A program made the position numbers and the translations under genes. From Steinernema hermaphroditum (taxonomy: Eukaryota; Nematoda; Chromadorea; Rhabditida; Steinernematidae), in the NCBI GenBank assembly GCA_030435675.1, contig CM059622.1, forward strand, positions 3,968,001 through 4,032,000: 64,000 nucleotides of DNA, written 5' to 3'. The notes beneath the pieces were generated by a model, which searched no databases, had not been told where the DNA came from, and worked only from the letters and a program-made list of their open reading frames with translations. Position 1 is the stretch's first letter, and the number at the start of each line of letters is the position of its first letter. Below are positions 14,471 through 27,090 of the stretch, in pieces.

Positions 14471-14595
14471 GTGAAGAGCTTCTTGGTCAGGTTGTATTCC
14501 AGGAGCAGGGACGATCATTGTACCAAAGACGACGGTCAAGAACGACCGCTCACTCAACTCAATTCAGACCAATCGCTGAGGACATTAATAAGAAA
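14471..14595 (+). repeat. Dispersed repeat family, copy A
   Basis: It shares the words GTGAAGAGCTTCTTGG and GGTCAAGAACGACC followed by CTCACTCAACT with copies at 55.7, 53.2 and 61.0 kb. The shared words are collinear in order, with diverged sequence between them. No coding capacity is evident. Confidence 0.6.
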
Positions 14596-14924
14596 GACCC
14601 AGGCTGGAAGGAAAATGATTTGGATTGATTACTTGAGCATCTTTTCTATTGAAATCTTAAACAAATTCGTTGAAATCGATATGTTTGAAACGAAATGTTC
14701 CGAAGAAAGTACATATGACTTTACGACTTTACAACCAGACACTCAAAGAACAACCGGAGGGACGAGTAAGAGTCCGAAAGTACATAATACATGATAAAAG
14801 TACGCATTCGCAGTAAAACCGTTTGTAATTTCTTATCGCTTTCGAACTAGCAGTCGATATTTCATTTGCTATTCGGTGACCCGAACGTTAGGTAGCTTTC
14901 TCATTCCGCTCACCCTCAAGCAAT

Positions 14925-16123
14925 ATGTCCGCTCAAAATCAACACGAATGTAAGTTCAGATGTAGTGATTTCTCCCTCTCATGGTTTCTGTCTAGATGAT
15001 ATTAACCATCTGGCGAACAAGTTATTCTACGATGTATCCAAAGTGTACGCTGATATGGAAACAGTTGAGTTTACGACTGAACAAGTCTCTGACTTCACTG
15101 TGGACAAAGATGGAAAAGTGACTGCCGGAAGCGAAAAGGCTGGCAGACTGAGAGACGACCTTCTTGGCGTGAAGCTCAATATCGATATCGATTCAAAAAT
15201 GAAAGAGCTAAAGGATGAGAGGAAATTACCGTACCTGGCACTTTTTGACATCCTGGAAAATCGTGCTAAGCGGCCTGGAAAGTCCACTCTCAAGGACGTG
15301 AGTGGACTTTACTTGATTTACTCATAGGATCCACTTAATTTCAGGCAGTTGAAGGGTGTCCCATTGCTGCGAGCCGTGGCGCTTTGCACTACGTGGCCGC
15401 AGCGCCACACAACACAGGCAATAACCTAAGACTGCTTTGCTGCTTGCATCAAGGCACCGTGTTCATCGTTCGACAGGACAAGTACCTCCCCGGTGAAGAC
15501 GAACAAAACCTCAGCACAGGCGATCTTTTCGAAAATTTAATGATCGACGATATGGTACGTTGATAAAACTGGCCGTGTTGCTCCCTCCCCCCCCCTCCTC
15601 ACTATCAATAATAGCGCCGATCTTATAGAGCAACCGCTACTACGTTCAAACTGTAACCACGTTGGGCAACTTCAAACTGTTTCTCAGTGGAGAGGTGGAC
15701 TGTCTCGATGGAGAGGACAATCAAGTGGAGCTCAAGTGCCGAAAGGGTGGCCTCGACTCGAAGATCATGTGGAATCGCTGCTCTGCTGAGTGGTACATGC
15801 AATCAGTTCTTCTTGGGACCCATCGAATTGTCGTCGGCAACCACGACACTGAAAAAATTTTATCCGCCACATCCATCCGAGCGGAACAGCTTGAGACGGA
15901 TCGCGACGCCTTTTGTGATGTGAAACCCAAATTTCTCTGGAAGAAGGACGCCCTCCTGGTTCATCTGCATGCGTTCTTGGAAAAAGTCGTCGATATCACG
16001 AAGGAGTACGAAGGAAAAGTCGTCGTCATCGAGAAGACAGAAAAGCAGAAAGCGTTCTATGTGACAGAATTACGCAAGAAGGAAGCGATGTTTCCCGCGA
16101 CCTTCCTGAACCTGTTCAAGTGA
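14925..16123 (+). CDS. DXO/RAI1-family decapping exonuclease
   Basis: CDS joins 14925-14949, 14996-15297, 15345-15554 and 15629-16123, giving 343 aa; every join keeps phase. The last exon carries the DXO signature: a G-E-V-D-C segment (Glu201, Asp203), then V-E-L-K (Glu213, Lys215), then an aromatic and basic stretch ending in RIVVGNHD. These match the metal-binding acidic residues and the E-x-K motif of DXO/Rai1/Dom3Z enzymes, which remove defective or NAD-type 5' caps and degrade RNA 5'-3'. At 343 aa it is somewhat shorter than the roughly 390 aa of mammalian DXO, the N-terminal part being reduced or diverged. A second-exon lysine- and acid-rich segment is not recognised. AATAAA lies 40 nt past the stop. 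Confidence 0.82.
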
Positions 16124-17400
16124 CGGCTTATCCATGTTTTCATTTTGTTCTCCTTGTGCTAAAATAAATGCACTATTGTTAAAGGAATGAACCTTGTCGT
16201 ATATCGCCGGATGGAAATACCGGATCGGCAGGCTGGGGTGTGTGACCAACAAGGAAAGACGTTGCAAACAACGCGCTCTCGCTCTTTAAATAAGCAACAA
16301 TGTGATATAAAGTAGTAAATGAGACATAAGCGATTTTCGACAAGAGGGCACGGGCCGAAGAGCTGTTCAAAGAGGAGCTGTTGAACAGCCTGGATGATGA
16401 AACGATGTTGTCAAGAAGAACCCAGAGGAAGCCCATGAAAACTTCAAAATCGAAATGGTCTTCAGATGGACAGTATTGCAGCACAGTATTCTTTTAAAAC
16501 AGCGCTTCGTGCATCGTTGTTTCCCACTTTGTTTTCTGTCACCGTTTTAATGATGACTGCAAGTATACCACTAAATGTCTAAAAAGACTCATCTCCTTGG
16601 ATTTACATAGTATTCCATGATCCTACGTTCGATAATGCAGCTAAAGGCGTTTTTGTTCTTCACCCCCCCCCCCCCCTTTCATCCAACGCCCCAGGTGGCT
16701 ACACTTCGGAGGACAAAACGCATTCAATGGCTGGACCTATATGTTTATATTCACGTCACGGGCAGACATAAACAAATCAGCTCAGTTGAGCTGATCCGTG
16801 CCCAATTCGTTTGGCAGTTTGGCTGATTCACGGATCATTTGATCAGCACTGAGTCGATGACCGAATATCCCTTTTCAGCACTTCTATGAAAGTCTTTAAA
16901 TATGCTCATTTCTTTCGATCTGGACCGTTATGTAATGAACTTATCAAGACATATCTCCGGTAGATCTTGGATCGACTCTCTTACCATGACAAACACCTAC
17001 AGTTCTTCCATTTTCCCTTAACGCCAATCACAGAAAGATATCTAATTGTCACTTCTAGCAGCCCGCAGACACGTTTTTCCCCAGCAAAAACTGGACACAC
17101 GATCTGGTCCGAAGTCGAATCGAGGCCACGTTCGTTTTTGCGGTGTTCGCACGCACCCCAGCGCCTCCCAGAAGACGCTCCTTTGATCGCCGCTCCTTTT
17201 TCCGATCGCAGTTCGCCGATCGGCGCGCATCCTTCTCCGTTCGATTGGTCGCGTGCACGATCCGTCGAAACAACTTCTTCGTCTTCGCCGCCGCCGCTGA
17301 TCTTGTTCCCTTTGTTTGAGCGGTGCGGCTTCAGAGCTCGACCGACGGACAATACTCTCTAGCCGCTTCTTCTTCTCCCGACAACACCTCCGATACCGAC
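16124..17400. other. Intergenic, with GC-rich island at the right
   Basis: It contains a run of about 14 cytosines near 16664-16677 and a perfect 9-bp-arm palindrome at 16776-16795, followed by a further short inverted repeat (TGATCCGTG / CACGGATCA). A GC-rich, promoter-like block runs from about 17.1 to 17.4 kb. No gene is recognised. Confidence 0.45.
16163..16168 (+). promoter_or_regulatory. Polyadenylation signal of DXO-like gene
   Basis: A canonical AATAAA lies 40 nt after the TGA of the DXO-like gene. Confidence 0.7.
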
Positions 17401-17436
17401 CATGTTCATTCGATCGATTCTTGGAGCCTTCCCAGC
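17401..17436 (+). other. Possible first coding exon
   Basis: An ATG in good context follows the GC-rich island at 17.1-17.4 kb. It reads MFIRSILGAFPA and then meets a strong GTACGT donor. No downstream partner exon was found before the SNX3 gene at 19.6 kb, so this is a candidate gene start only. Confidence 0.22.
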
Positions 17437-19646
17437 GGTACGTTTTGACATCTTGTTTTGGGGTTGAGGGGGGCTCTATTACAAAAAAAAACGTCTGACT
17501 CTTTGAGGAGCCGTACTAAAAGATCTTGTTGAAAAACTTCCTCATTACAACACCCTTAAGAAAATTCATTAGATTTTGTGGAAAACGCGATACTTGCACG
17601 CTTGAGAAGTCCTGAATCTAATGCACTTTGACAAGGTGTATTTGATTCAATCGTTCTCTGAGTTCTAACCCAAAGGAGAAGGTACAAGACACATAATATT
17701 GTAGAGCCCGATTGGCATTTTGGCACCTAGATTTAGACCCTTGTGTTCATGTTCTTTTCTTCTTTCTTCTATACCATGCCTTGGACTTAAGATTCAAGAG
17801 TGGGCATCAAGAAGGTGACTAATGCAAGATATTGGTCCCTGCATTTCACTGATAACTCAATGACAACCGCAAAAAAACGATATGTATGAAGATCTTGTGA
17901 CAACCTTGAGCTGGAACTTAGCTGGTCCCAACTATTTTTATTGTCTTTTGCAAGCGGCATTCTTTTGATGTTGCAGCGGTCCCAAAAAGTGTATTTTATT
18001 GGCATTCCACGAGTTGTGAGCAGGCAAAGAAAAATAAAACACGCTCTAGTGAATGATGCATCCATTTTGTTGGTCATCAAAATTCTGGACTTTATTGCAC
18101 AGTTAGGTTCTTAAAAAAATTTCGATTAAACCGGATTTTATCTGGATATAAATATACTGGAATGTTGTCTCTAGTCGAAGCTATTAGATTGTAGAGTTGA
18201 AGGTTCAACGAGTTTTCATTATCATAAACAAACATATTTCATACAAACATGGAAGATCAACGCCATTGTGATTGCGATCTTTCTTGTGTATGTCGCAAGA
18301 CACAACCCTTTGATACAAGACGATGAGGTCGTAAAACTCGTGTCGAAATATAACGAGTGGGACAAATAGGTCTGAAGTAAGCGAATATCATCTTACCGTC
18401 CATTTTTGTTTATTTTTAAAATTCTAAAAAAGCAACTCAATTTTGTGCAAACTTTAATATATCTGATATTAGAATCCATTAAATTAAATTCATTAAATCA
18501 AAGAGGCTGAAAAATGTTAAGATATAAGACCAAAATATGGATGGACTCCCGCGTAGCAGACTTAATTTGGCGCTATTGTTCACTGGGGATGGTTGGGATG
18601 CCCCTTTTGTCATGCGACATTACTTCGTTTTGTAGAAAATGCCTCCGTCTTGCAAGCATCAATTAAGTGCGGATTGGTGTTGATTGGGATGGAGGTCTCT
18701 GCCCTTCTGTATTTTCTGTTTCTGCAGGTAAATTTGCAAATTGTCTATTTACATGTCTATATTCCATCATCGTTTTGTTTTTATCAATGCTTCTGCATTG
18801 CTCAGTCTTCATGGGCATTGTCCTCAAGCATTCTTCACTGGGTAGGGGATAATCGCTGGCCACCTTTCCCACAACACAGACACCTCTTCTGGTTTTTCTG
18901 GTGCTGATCAAGTTGCTCTTTGTGGCTCCTCCCTGTATCGATGTTTTTAGTAAAGTTTACACTGTTGTCGTCGGAGAACCAGTCCATTACTTTTAATCAC
19001 ATGTGACCTTTCTCAGCTAGTAATTTTTTGTCATTTCCTTCAACACGCTCTATCTGATATCTCAGCTTTCCCTAAAAAGTGTTCAACGTGGCGAATGGTG
19101 TGACCTTAGGCAGGTTCTCCCCACTGAGAATAACCAGTCGAAGATTCCCTCCACTCACATGATCTACTTCTTAGCCGGCGCTATGGCTGTTAGGGCCGCC
19201 TTGTGAGTCATGTGGCACTGGCTACAACTGTGACGTCCAGCCCTGGCGGGGCCATTTCGCCGAATCCAAACAAAAACAAAAGTGACGCACAGTGTCACAC
19301 ATGCATTCACGCGTCCAAAGAGCACGCGACAGTGCAAGGGCAAAACGATCAATCGATGTGGAACGTCGTCGCGCCTTCTCGAGCCTTCTGTCTCCTGCCG
19401 CGACTCGTCCGAGCTTTCCCAGTCGGCTCCCATTTCGAAAACCGACCGGCGGATCTCCCGTGCGCGGTCGCGGCGTCGGAGAAGCGACGCCGCCGCTGAT
19501 TCACACGGCCGTCGCTGCTTCCTCGCTACCTAAAGCGTCGCGTGGTGCCGAGATCTCGCGTCCGCGTCCCCAACCCTCCACCACAACCTCTCCCCGTTTA
19601 GGATCCGTACAATCCGTCTTCGGAATCCACGTGCGAACAGGAAACG
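17437..19646. other. Region between the 17.4 kb exon and SNX3
   Basis: Mostly AT-rich and without a recognised gene. On the minus strand at about 18.83-18.98 kb a 50-codon stretch ends in a C-L-C-C-G-K-G-G knuckle-like word that could be a decayed retroelement remnant. A GC-rich island at about 19.2-19.65 kb directly precedes the SNX3 start and is the likely promoter and 5' UTR. Confidence 0.4.
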
Positions 19647-21231
19647 ATGACTAGCGCGGCGACGCAACGTTTGCCGTCGAAACGCCAGACGCTCGACGAA
19701 GCCTATGCGCCGCCGGCCAACTTCCTCGAGATCGAGGTCGTCAACCCGATCACCCACGGCGTCGGCAAGAATCGCTACACTGACTACGAGATCCGACTCA
19801 GGGTGAGTTCGAGCGCGGAAAATCCCAATTTTGTCGGAAAATTCATATAGGAGAGAGCTTATTTTGTGTATGCATTGTGTAGCCTAGCCGATGAAATAAG
19901 GTAATAATAGAGTCCTCTGGAAGAAGGGCGATTTTTTAAGGTTAGATTCAAGTTTCGACATGAAAGCCAAATCTATTCGCCTTTCCATCGACTCGCCTCT
20001 CCAAGGATGAATCTGGCTTTAAATCTATGTTATGATTTAGTTGGATTAACAGCCTAGCTGCTAACACATAGGTAGACAATACTGATTTTTTCTAATTATT
20101 TTTCTAATTTTTCTAAGATTCCTCCTGGGACCGGCAAGTAAAATCGGTGTTAGCCTTTGCTATGTAGTTCATTCCAAAAGAATCCCTGTTAGAAGCAATG
20201 GCCACCATGATTTCCTCTTTGTTTTCAGATTCCGAAGAATCACTGAGACATTTAGACAGGTTTTCACGGTCTAAATATTTCGTTTATGAGTCGCATGGGA
20301 GTGTTTGACTCTTCTTTACTGCTGGCAACCGCGAATGAGACGGGTTCACGAGCGCATATATTTGCTATTCGTTCAGGCTAACCCACATCATCAAAAGGGA
20401 GATAAGAAAAGCATCCAAGACGGTGTCAGAGTTAGTCATCTTCAATGACGCAAACGTTTAAAAGGCGCCAATCACGCTAACATTAGCGATGACTACGTGC
20501 GCGTTCCCGTAGGCGTCAGCTGTGTTCGAAACTCAGCGTTTAAGACTTCATCTCACTCATGAAATGTCGAAAAAGATTCCTAAAAAACCTACTCCGCTAA
20601 AATATCCAAAAAAAACGCTATGTTTAACTTTAGTGTCCTATAAGCAGTACCAGAAATGGGTTCCAATTCTGGGCTATTCTTTGGTGATGAATCGACAATT
20701 GATTCGATCGGCGATTCAATTGGACCGTTTATTGAGCCGCTGAATCTCTGAGTACTTAATTTGAGCTAGCAACATCAGATCCGGTTCTTCATAACACCCA
20801 TGAACCTCCCAGAATATGTAGTTCCAGCCAATCACAAGTCCTAACCGTTCCCTTTCAGACGAACCTACCCGTCTTCAAGCAGAAGGAATCGAGCGTTCGT
20901 CGGCGCTACTCCGACTTCGAGTGGCTCCGTGCGGAACTGGAACGCGACAGCAAGGTACACGCACCCCTTCCCCCACCACCGCTGACCCTTCTTTCTTCAG
21001 ATCGTCGTCCCCCCTCTCCCCGGCAAAGCTTTAAAGCGGATGCTCCCCTTCCGCAGCGACGACGGAATCTTCGAAGAAGGCTTCATCGAAGAGCGCCGGC
21101 GGGCTCTCGAGCAGTTTGTGAACAAAGTGGCCGGCCACCCGCTCGCCCAGAACGAGAAGTCGTTGCATATCTTCTTGCAGACGCCCACCATCGACAAAAG
21201 CTACATCCCTGGCCGAATCCGCACCGTCTAA
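19647..21231 (+). CDS. Sorting nexin 3 (PX domain)
   Basis: CDS joins 19647-19802, 20859-20954 and 21001-21231, giving 160 aa, the usual size of SNX3/SNX12. Nearly the whole protein is one PX domain. The R-R-Y-S-D-F-E-W segment (Arg68, Tyr69) and the P-P-L-P-G loop (88-92) are the conserved phosphatidylinositol-3-phosphate-binding elements. The C-terminal helix with RRALEQFVNKVAGHPL is also characteristic. SNX3 works on early endosomes as a retromer cargo adaptor that recycles Wntless; that role is inferred by homology. The first intron is long (1,056 nt) for this region and could hold regulatory sequence. The start sits in a GC-rich island. Confidence 0.93.
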
Positions 21232-21603
21232 GACGGCGGCGATGGCGATGATGATGGGTAATGGTGTTCCGAGTGCGCGTTTCACATGTAAGATAAATTA
21301 TAGTATTTTACGTCATGTACATTGGATATGTGTGGAGCTCCTGTTTGTATCATTTAGTCCTTTTCGAAATGAACGATCGGTGGTACTCAGGTCTATGTCT
21401 GCTTTTGGAGGTATGCACAGTCTACACCAACTGGTAGACGGCAGGTTTACGATAGTCGTGTAGAAATCGGGCAAGTCACTCAAAAGATGTTCTTCGAATC
21501 TTTTTGACTTTTAACTTATTTTATGCCAACTAAATGCGTTTTGCTTTCTTCTGGTCAGATTTGAGGTAATTATGGCTATATTATTATATAATATTATTAA
21601 TAT

Positions 21604-21993
21604 ATGCTTGGCGTCGTCGAAAATTCCCTAAGAACTCGCTGCTATGACTTACACGCCCCTTCGCTCTTTCGGACTACGTCCAGCTTCTCGGAGTCTTCGG
21701 TATCGCCCTCAATCACATCAGTTTCCGAGGTGCTTGTCGCCGTTCACGCCAATGAGATGCCGACGACCAAGGAGCAAACCAGAGGACAACCGTTATCGAC
21801 ACGCTCCAGTGGATATGGTGGAGATACACTCACCGTTGCGTATAAGAGCGCCGTCTTTTTTGGTGTTACAAAGAAGAAGATTGAACGCCTATCACGGCTA
21901 TCGTATATCATACTCACTTGGGCGGGCCACAAGGCAGCCTCGTCTACTAGACCAGACATTCGGAAGAAAACTGAAAAGAAGACGAAGAACTGA
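21604..21993 (+). CDS. Uncharacterised ORF of 129 aa
   Basis: This is an open frame on the same strand as SNX3, about 370 nt after its stop. The N-terminal half is rich in Ser and Thr and the C-terminus in Lys (ends RKKTEKKTKN). No family is recognised. A second frame is open over nearly the same bases, which weakens the case. It may be chance or part of an unrecognised gene. Confidence 0.18.
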   Translation: MLGVVENSLRTRCYDLHAPSLFRTTSSFSESSVSPSITSVSEVLVAVHANEMPTTKEQTRGQPLSTRSSGYGGDTLTVAYKSAVFFGVTKKKIERLSRLSYIILTWAGHKAASSTRPDIRKKTEKKTKN

Positions 21994-22207
21994 ACATCTC
22001 AATTTATTGTGCCGATATCTAATGAGACAAAACAGAAATTTATAGTGAAAACATGAAGGAGCACTAACATAAGTTAATGTGTCAACAGAACAAAGAGATT
22101 ATTTCAACGAGATGTAGACGAGTCGAACACAAACAGCACAGGAAGTTAGGGAATGAGGAGATGACGTGTACCGACTTTATTAAGTGCGATGTATTCACAA
22201 AACAATT

Positions 22208-24232
22208 TTACATAATAGAGCAGCGCTGGTCAGGGTCCGTTCCGTTGTCAATTGTTCTCGAACCGTACTCCAGAACGTTCTCCATGCCAGCGACCGTCTT
22301 GCTTTCAGTGTCCTGGATTCCCGTTCGGAGATCATCGCCAGTGGGCCACACCTGGTTCTTCATGACAAGGCTGTGAGGAGGCTCGTGCTTCTCACCAGAG
22401 TCCTTCGACCAGATCTAAACAGAGAACTTTCGTAACGAGAGCAAAACAAACTCATAACGTACAGTAATGCTCTCTCCAGCCTTCAGCATCTGACGAGGGT
22501 GGAACTTGTAGACAACTTCTTGGCCTCCACCGATGCTCTTCACGCGCCAGCCTCCAATGGAAACATCGCTATCGCCCTTGTTCTTCAGACGGACATGGCG
22601 ACCTTCGGTGTCGACTTCGTCGATGGCAATGTCGCCGTCGGCGAATGCACTGCAGCGGTAGCGCTTGGTGGTGTGGTCGTAGGAGTAGTCACTACTTGTG
22701 TTTGCGAAGCGCTTTCTCTTCACTCCGCGAGTGGCCGATTCCAAGAGACTCGAAGCAGCATCACCAGCTGCGAAATCTTGCGAAACATTGGGGCTTGATG
22801 AAGGGCTCATGTGGAGACTGAAAAGGGAAAATTTAGTCCCGATGCCCAAAGTGAGATTTGAAAACATACCGAGACTCTTCACCCTCAAGTAGCTTTTGAT
22901 ATGCCTGAAGCTCAACGTCAAGCTGAACCTTCAGGTCCATCAAATCACGGTATTCGCTAATCATGCGTCCAATTTCGCGCTCCAAATCCACAATTTGTTC
23001 ATCTCGCTGGGAAACCTTGATGTTCATCTCATCGCGAGAGCGTTGCAAGGCCGACTCCAAATCGGCGATTTTTCTATTGAGCTCGTCAACTTGTTTGTTG
23101 TGGCTTGATAGGACGGTCTCCAGCTCGTGAACACGGAGACGAGCGCGAGCAGCTTCTTCACGGGCTTCTCCAGCACTGCTGCGACCACGTGAAGCAGTTT
23201 CGTTGGCGTCAGAGAGCTTGCTCTTGTACAGTTCATCAATTTCTCTGCGGTTTTGGGCAATGCGGGCATCGAAGTCAGCACGCATAGCTTGGAGTTGCTC
23301 TTGGAGCTGTGCCTGGTAGCGGGTTTCGATTTCGTTGCTAACAGATGTCATTTCGAGTTGACGCTTGCGCTTGACTTCATCCATCTGGGAAACGTGGGTC
23401 TTTCTCGCAAAGTCCAGGTCTTCCTTCAAAGTGATAAGCTTGTTCTCAAGAGTTGTGCGAAGGACGGCTTCGTCTTCGATCTCTCGGCGAAGAGTCTCAA
23501 GCTGCCTCTTCAAGTCATTGTTTTCACCGCGAAGAACCTTAACAACAGCTGTGAGTTCGGACCTTCATTGGACAACAACGTACAGTACTCTCGTCTTCAG
23601 CATGCTTGCGACGGTTTTCGGCAGTGTTAAGGCGTGCCTGGAGATCCTGAACTAGGGATTGACAGTTAAGGCGGTCCCTATCGCTGGCATTCAAGTCTTT
23701 CTCGAGCTTTGAGACCTTGGCCTTCAGTTCATCGTAGCCTTCAACAGCCTTGCTGCGCTCAATCTCGAGTCTAGAACCTAATGTATGAAAGGAAGGTTCA
23801 CTGTTATCTATATTACCTGGCTTTTTCAGTGCAAACGTCATCGAGAGTTTTGCGAAGCTCGTCGATCTTCTCTTGGTATCGAGCAATCAGGTTGTTTCGT
23901 TCCTTTCGCTCAACAACTTCAACATCCTTGATTTGCATTTTTAGTTGGCTGTTCTGGGATTCCAAACTGCGAACACGCTCGATGTACAGAGCCAAACGGT
24001 TGTTAAGGCTCGACAAGTGCTCCTTCTCCTGTTGGCGCGAGCGGCGAGTTGGCGAAAGGGGCACCGAGATGTTGCTAAAAGGAACGAAATAAACAATCGT
24101 GGAACAACACAAGTGATCTCACCCAATGTCCGAAGTCATTGAATCATTGTTGTCAGTGTCGACCGATATCTGCTGCGAGGCAGTGGAGTATCGGGATGCT
24201 GCAGAACGAGTGGTGGTCTTTCTTGTGGCCAT
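22208..24232 (-). CDS. Nuclear lamin (intermediate filament)
   Basis: CDS joins 24232-24123, 24074-23817, 23770-23589, 23548-22870, 22817-22463 and 22414-22208, giving 596 aa. The head carries a mitotic CDK site (SPTR at 44-47). A long coiled-coil rod follows, ending in the conserved YQKLLEGEE. Then come a KRKR nuclear localisation signal, an Ig-like lamin tail domain, and the CaaX box C-S-I-M at the extreme C-terminus, expected to be farnesylated. The product polymerises under the inner nuclear membrane. An acceptor-like AG lies 9 nt before the ATG. One donor is ambiguous: A|GTACTG at 23588 keeps the frame, while the better-looking GTACGT 5 nt on would break it. A fragment of this gene is duplicated near 39.6-40.1 kb. 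Confidence 0.95.
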
Positions 24233-27090
24233 TTCGACTTCCTGTAATACAAAGGAATCAGGTCCTAGGAAGTGAATATGGATCTGTCCCGCGTCAGACA
24301 TGAAAGACCAATCAAATCGATAAAGTGCACGAAAACAACAGCACAATGTATGAGAGGTCAAAACATCAATGTCTTAAGGCAGAGAAAAAGGCCCATCCGC
24401 TATAAGTGTTTTCTAAGGAACACTGGGCTTTAACGAAGACATGGTTTTCCCACCTAAATGAGCGAAGCTTCCGACGCATTCGAAGGGTATGGGACTAGCC
24501 AAGATGAACATTACGATGCACGAATTCGGATATCATCAATAAGACAAACAATCCGCTGTCACTTAAACCGGCGGGTCACACGGGGAGGGACGCATATCAG
24601 GGAGAAATTCTCCCGCCTATTACAGCAAACATTGCTGGCAAAGGTCCCAACAACCCGCGCTGTTGCGAGCGAGCACTCAACACTGCCGCAACGCACGCGC
24701 GATGTCTCTCGGAGAAGAAGAGTGAGTGCGGCGGGAGAGAAAACGAAACGAGGTGAAACAGCATAGAAAACAGCTCGAAAGGGAAGAGAGCAACAGAAAC
24801 GGCGCGGGCAAAGCACAGCCAAGAAATACGGCACGCGATTGTTCGCTAGAGGGGTTTGTGAGCAGCGCCCCCAACTCCGCATCACACGAGCAAGAGGGGA
24901 TGACGCGCCGAAGCTACGCAAATGCGAAATTACACAACACTCGGCACAAAAGTGCGCCGGCGCCGTTGAACTGAGCAAAAAGGTGATCTAAACCAGTCTT
25001 ACTCCTGAATGGGAGGCGCGTGTGCGACATTGTTCGAACAACGCTTGAATTTTGCGTCACGAAGAAACAAAGGGCAGATCACAACATAACTCCCACACAA
25101 CAATGCAACATATATGCATGATAATGAGGACCATTTAATATTCCATCTCACGCTCTAATTCATCCTTGACCGGGAATAATCGCGCACCTCGGAGAGCCCA
25201 TAAGCTAATTCACGCTCACGAGCCTCTAAATCCCGCGCATAAGGCCGACGCTGCTGTGAGCGCGTAACATTCCTTCCCAAACAGGCGTATAAATGTCACC
25301 GTAAACAGTGGTTAACGACCTATGCGCAGGGCGGAAAGTGCATGTCCTGGCGTAGGCAAAAAAGTGGGGGGCATGGGATCCGTTTTGACCTGCTTCCGAG
25401 CGAGTGCGAAACGTAGACACATTTTACCGCCAATAAAGTTGATTTCGAAAACAACTACGGTGTTGCAAGATCTTCGTTACGGAACCCGTTCGTTAAACGG
25501 TTGATGAGACAGGAGTAGCACGAGCTCGACTCCGCTTGTAAACCTAAACTCATTTTTGAGCCAAAGTGATGGATTGGTCAAGCCAAGGTCAGGCAGCAAA
25601 TGGAGCATAAACAAAGCGGGCTCGATCTGAGAGACATTATCACGATATTACATCGACTCGGTCTTCCACAAGAAACTTTGCACATGTCAAGATGTCGACA
25701 CGAAAGAACACTTTCCGCAACTCCATCGAGAGTAAGGGCAATCCAGGAAGTGCTACTGCACCTAGAGTGCACCTCTGCACTTTGTTCTAAGGCAGCAAAC
25801 GGTTTAAAAGTGGAGGGAGGAAAGATACACAACGTTTTACTGTTTTGGAGTGGATATAAAGGAAGTGAGAAACGATATGAACCTTTAAAAGGAGTCACAA
25901 GTAAAATGATGTCATAAAAAAGCCGGTCACTGTAATACATTTCCAATGACACAAAAAAGCGCTAAAATGCGTAATTTTCCATTGTGACGCATTCTCGGCG
26001 CTTTGTCATCACCGTAACATTTGATGCTTCACGCGAAGCTAGCTCCGCTACAGCAAAAGAGCATAAGCACGAGAAAAATCGACGTACAATGCAGTTTTGT
26101 TCCGAAAGGTACAGCAAATTTTCTTGAAGCCCTTAGCGCCACGTCCAGCGCGACCCACGAGACGCAAATGCCGATCTCTTAAGACAAACATTTCGTTTAG
26201 TGTCCTCCAAAAATTCCAAAGTGCTTTGCGTCGTCGTAATTCTTCCGTCTACAAATGTTATCATCAGTCCCACAACTCTGTCGTCCGACGACTATTTGAA
26301 CAGCGACGCCAAGGCGCCGGAAAGCGCCCGATCGTTGACTCATCTTCGTCTCGCTCACTAGCAGCTTACTACACCGCTCGACATACAGAAGACAGAGCGA
26401 GTGAGTGGGCGAGGACGGCGGAGATCGTCTGCAGACATTTGACAGAGACGTCTGCAAACCAAATGGGAAAGGGCTTTCGTGTTAGGAACCCAGTTGCAAT
26501 GACGTTCTCGAACAATGAAATTGTTGGCACTTCTGTCTGAAGCGGTGATGTTTGTCTAATAGACACTCCCTCGTGCTTATAAGGGCAGTCGGCCCACTCG
26601 CCTTTTTTCCAAACCTGGTGCTCGGTAACGTGGTTTTAATCTGTTCTCCAGGTGTTTCGCATCGTTTTGCGCCGCGAAAATTCGATTGGTTCTGTGAATG
26701 TTGTTTGGCACAAATGACTCACAATTCGTTCGTGAAACTCGTTGTGCACTAGCTATCACACCAGTACGTTCTCTGAACCCTATTTCAACTTTATGGTTTT
26801 CTGAAAATTGGCAGCTATGTGAGCGACTGCCTGAGGGTGCAGAACTCTTCGATTGTGTGTCAATATTGCTGTCACTTTTTCTACTGTCCTTGAACTTTCG
26901 CGGTCATGTCGGACTTAGCAAAAGTCGAAAGGTGTTCCGTATCATTTCATATTGATAGCTTCTTCAGCAGTGAAATGAGCTGCAGCTCTCTTATTTTCCA
27001 CTCATACTCTGTGTTACACGTACTCATTTTTGACGCGATAATATCCTGACAAAGTGATCAATCATTTATATTTGATCTGTGATTTCAGTG
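24233..27090. other. Intergenic between lamin and cyclophilin
   Basis: No gene is recognised in 2.9 kb. A GC-rich stretch at about 24.5-25.0 kb may be the lamin promoter region. ORFs on both strands near 25.6-25.95 kb and a plus-strand ORF near 26.1-26.5 kb show no domain resemblance. Confidence 0.45.

Noticed and set aside
25578..25952. Overlapping ORFs of 105 and 124 codons on opposite strands
   Set aside because: Both are open over the same bases, with no family resemblance and no supporting splice or poly(A) context.
26097..26540. 147-codon basic ORF
   Set aside because: Arg-rich composition expected of random sequence of this base composition; no domain and no gene context.
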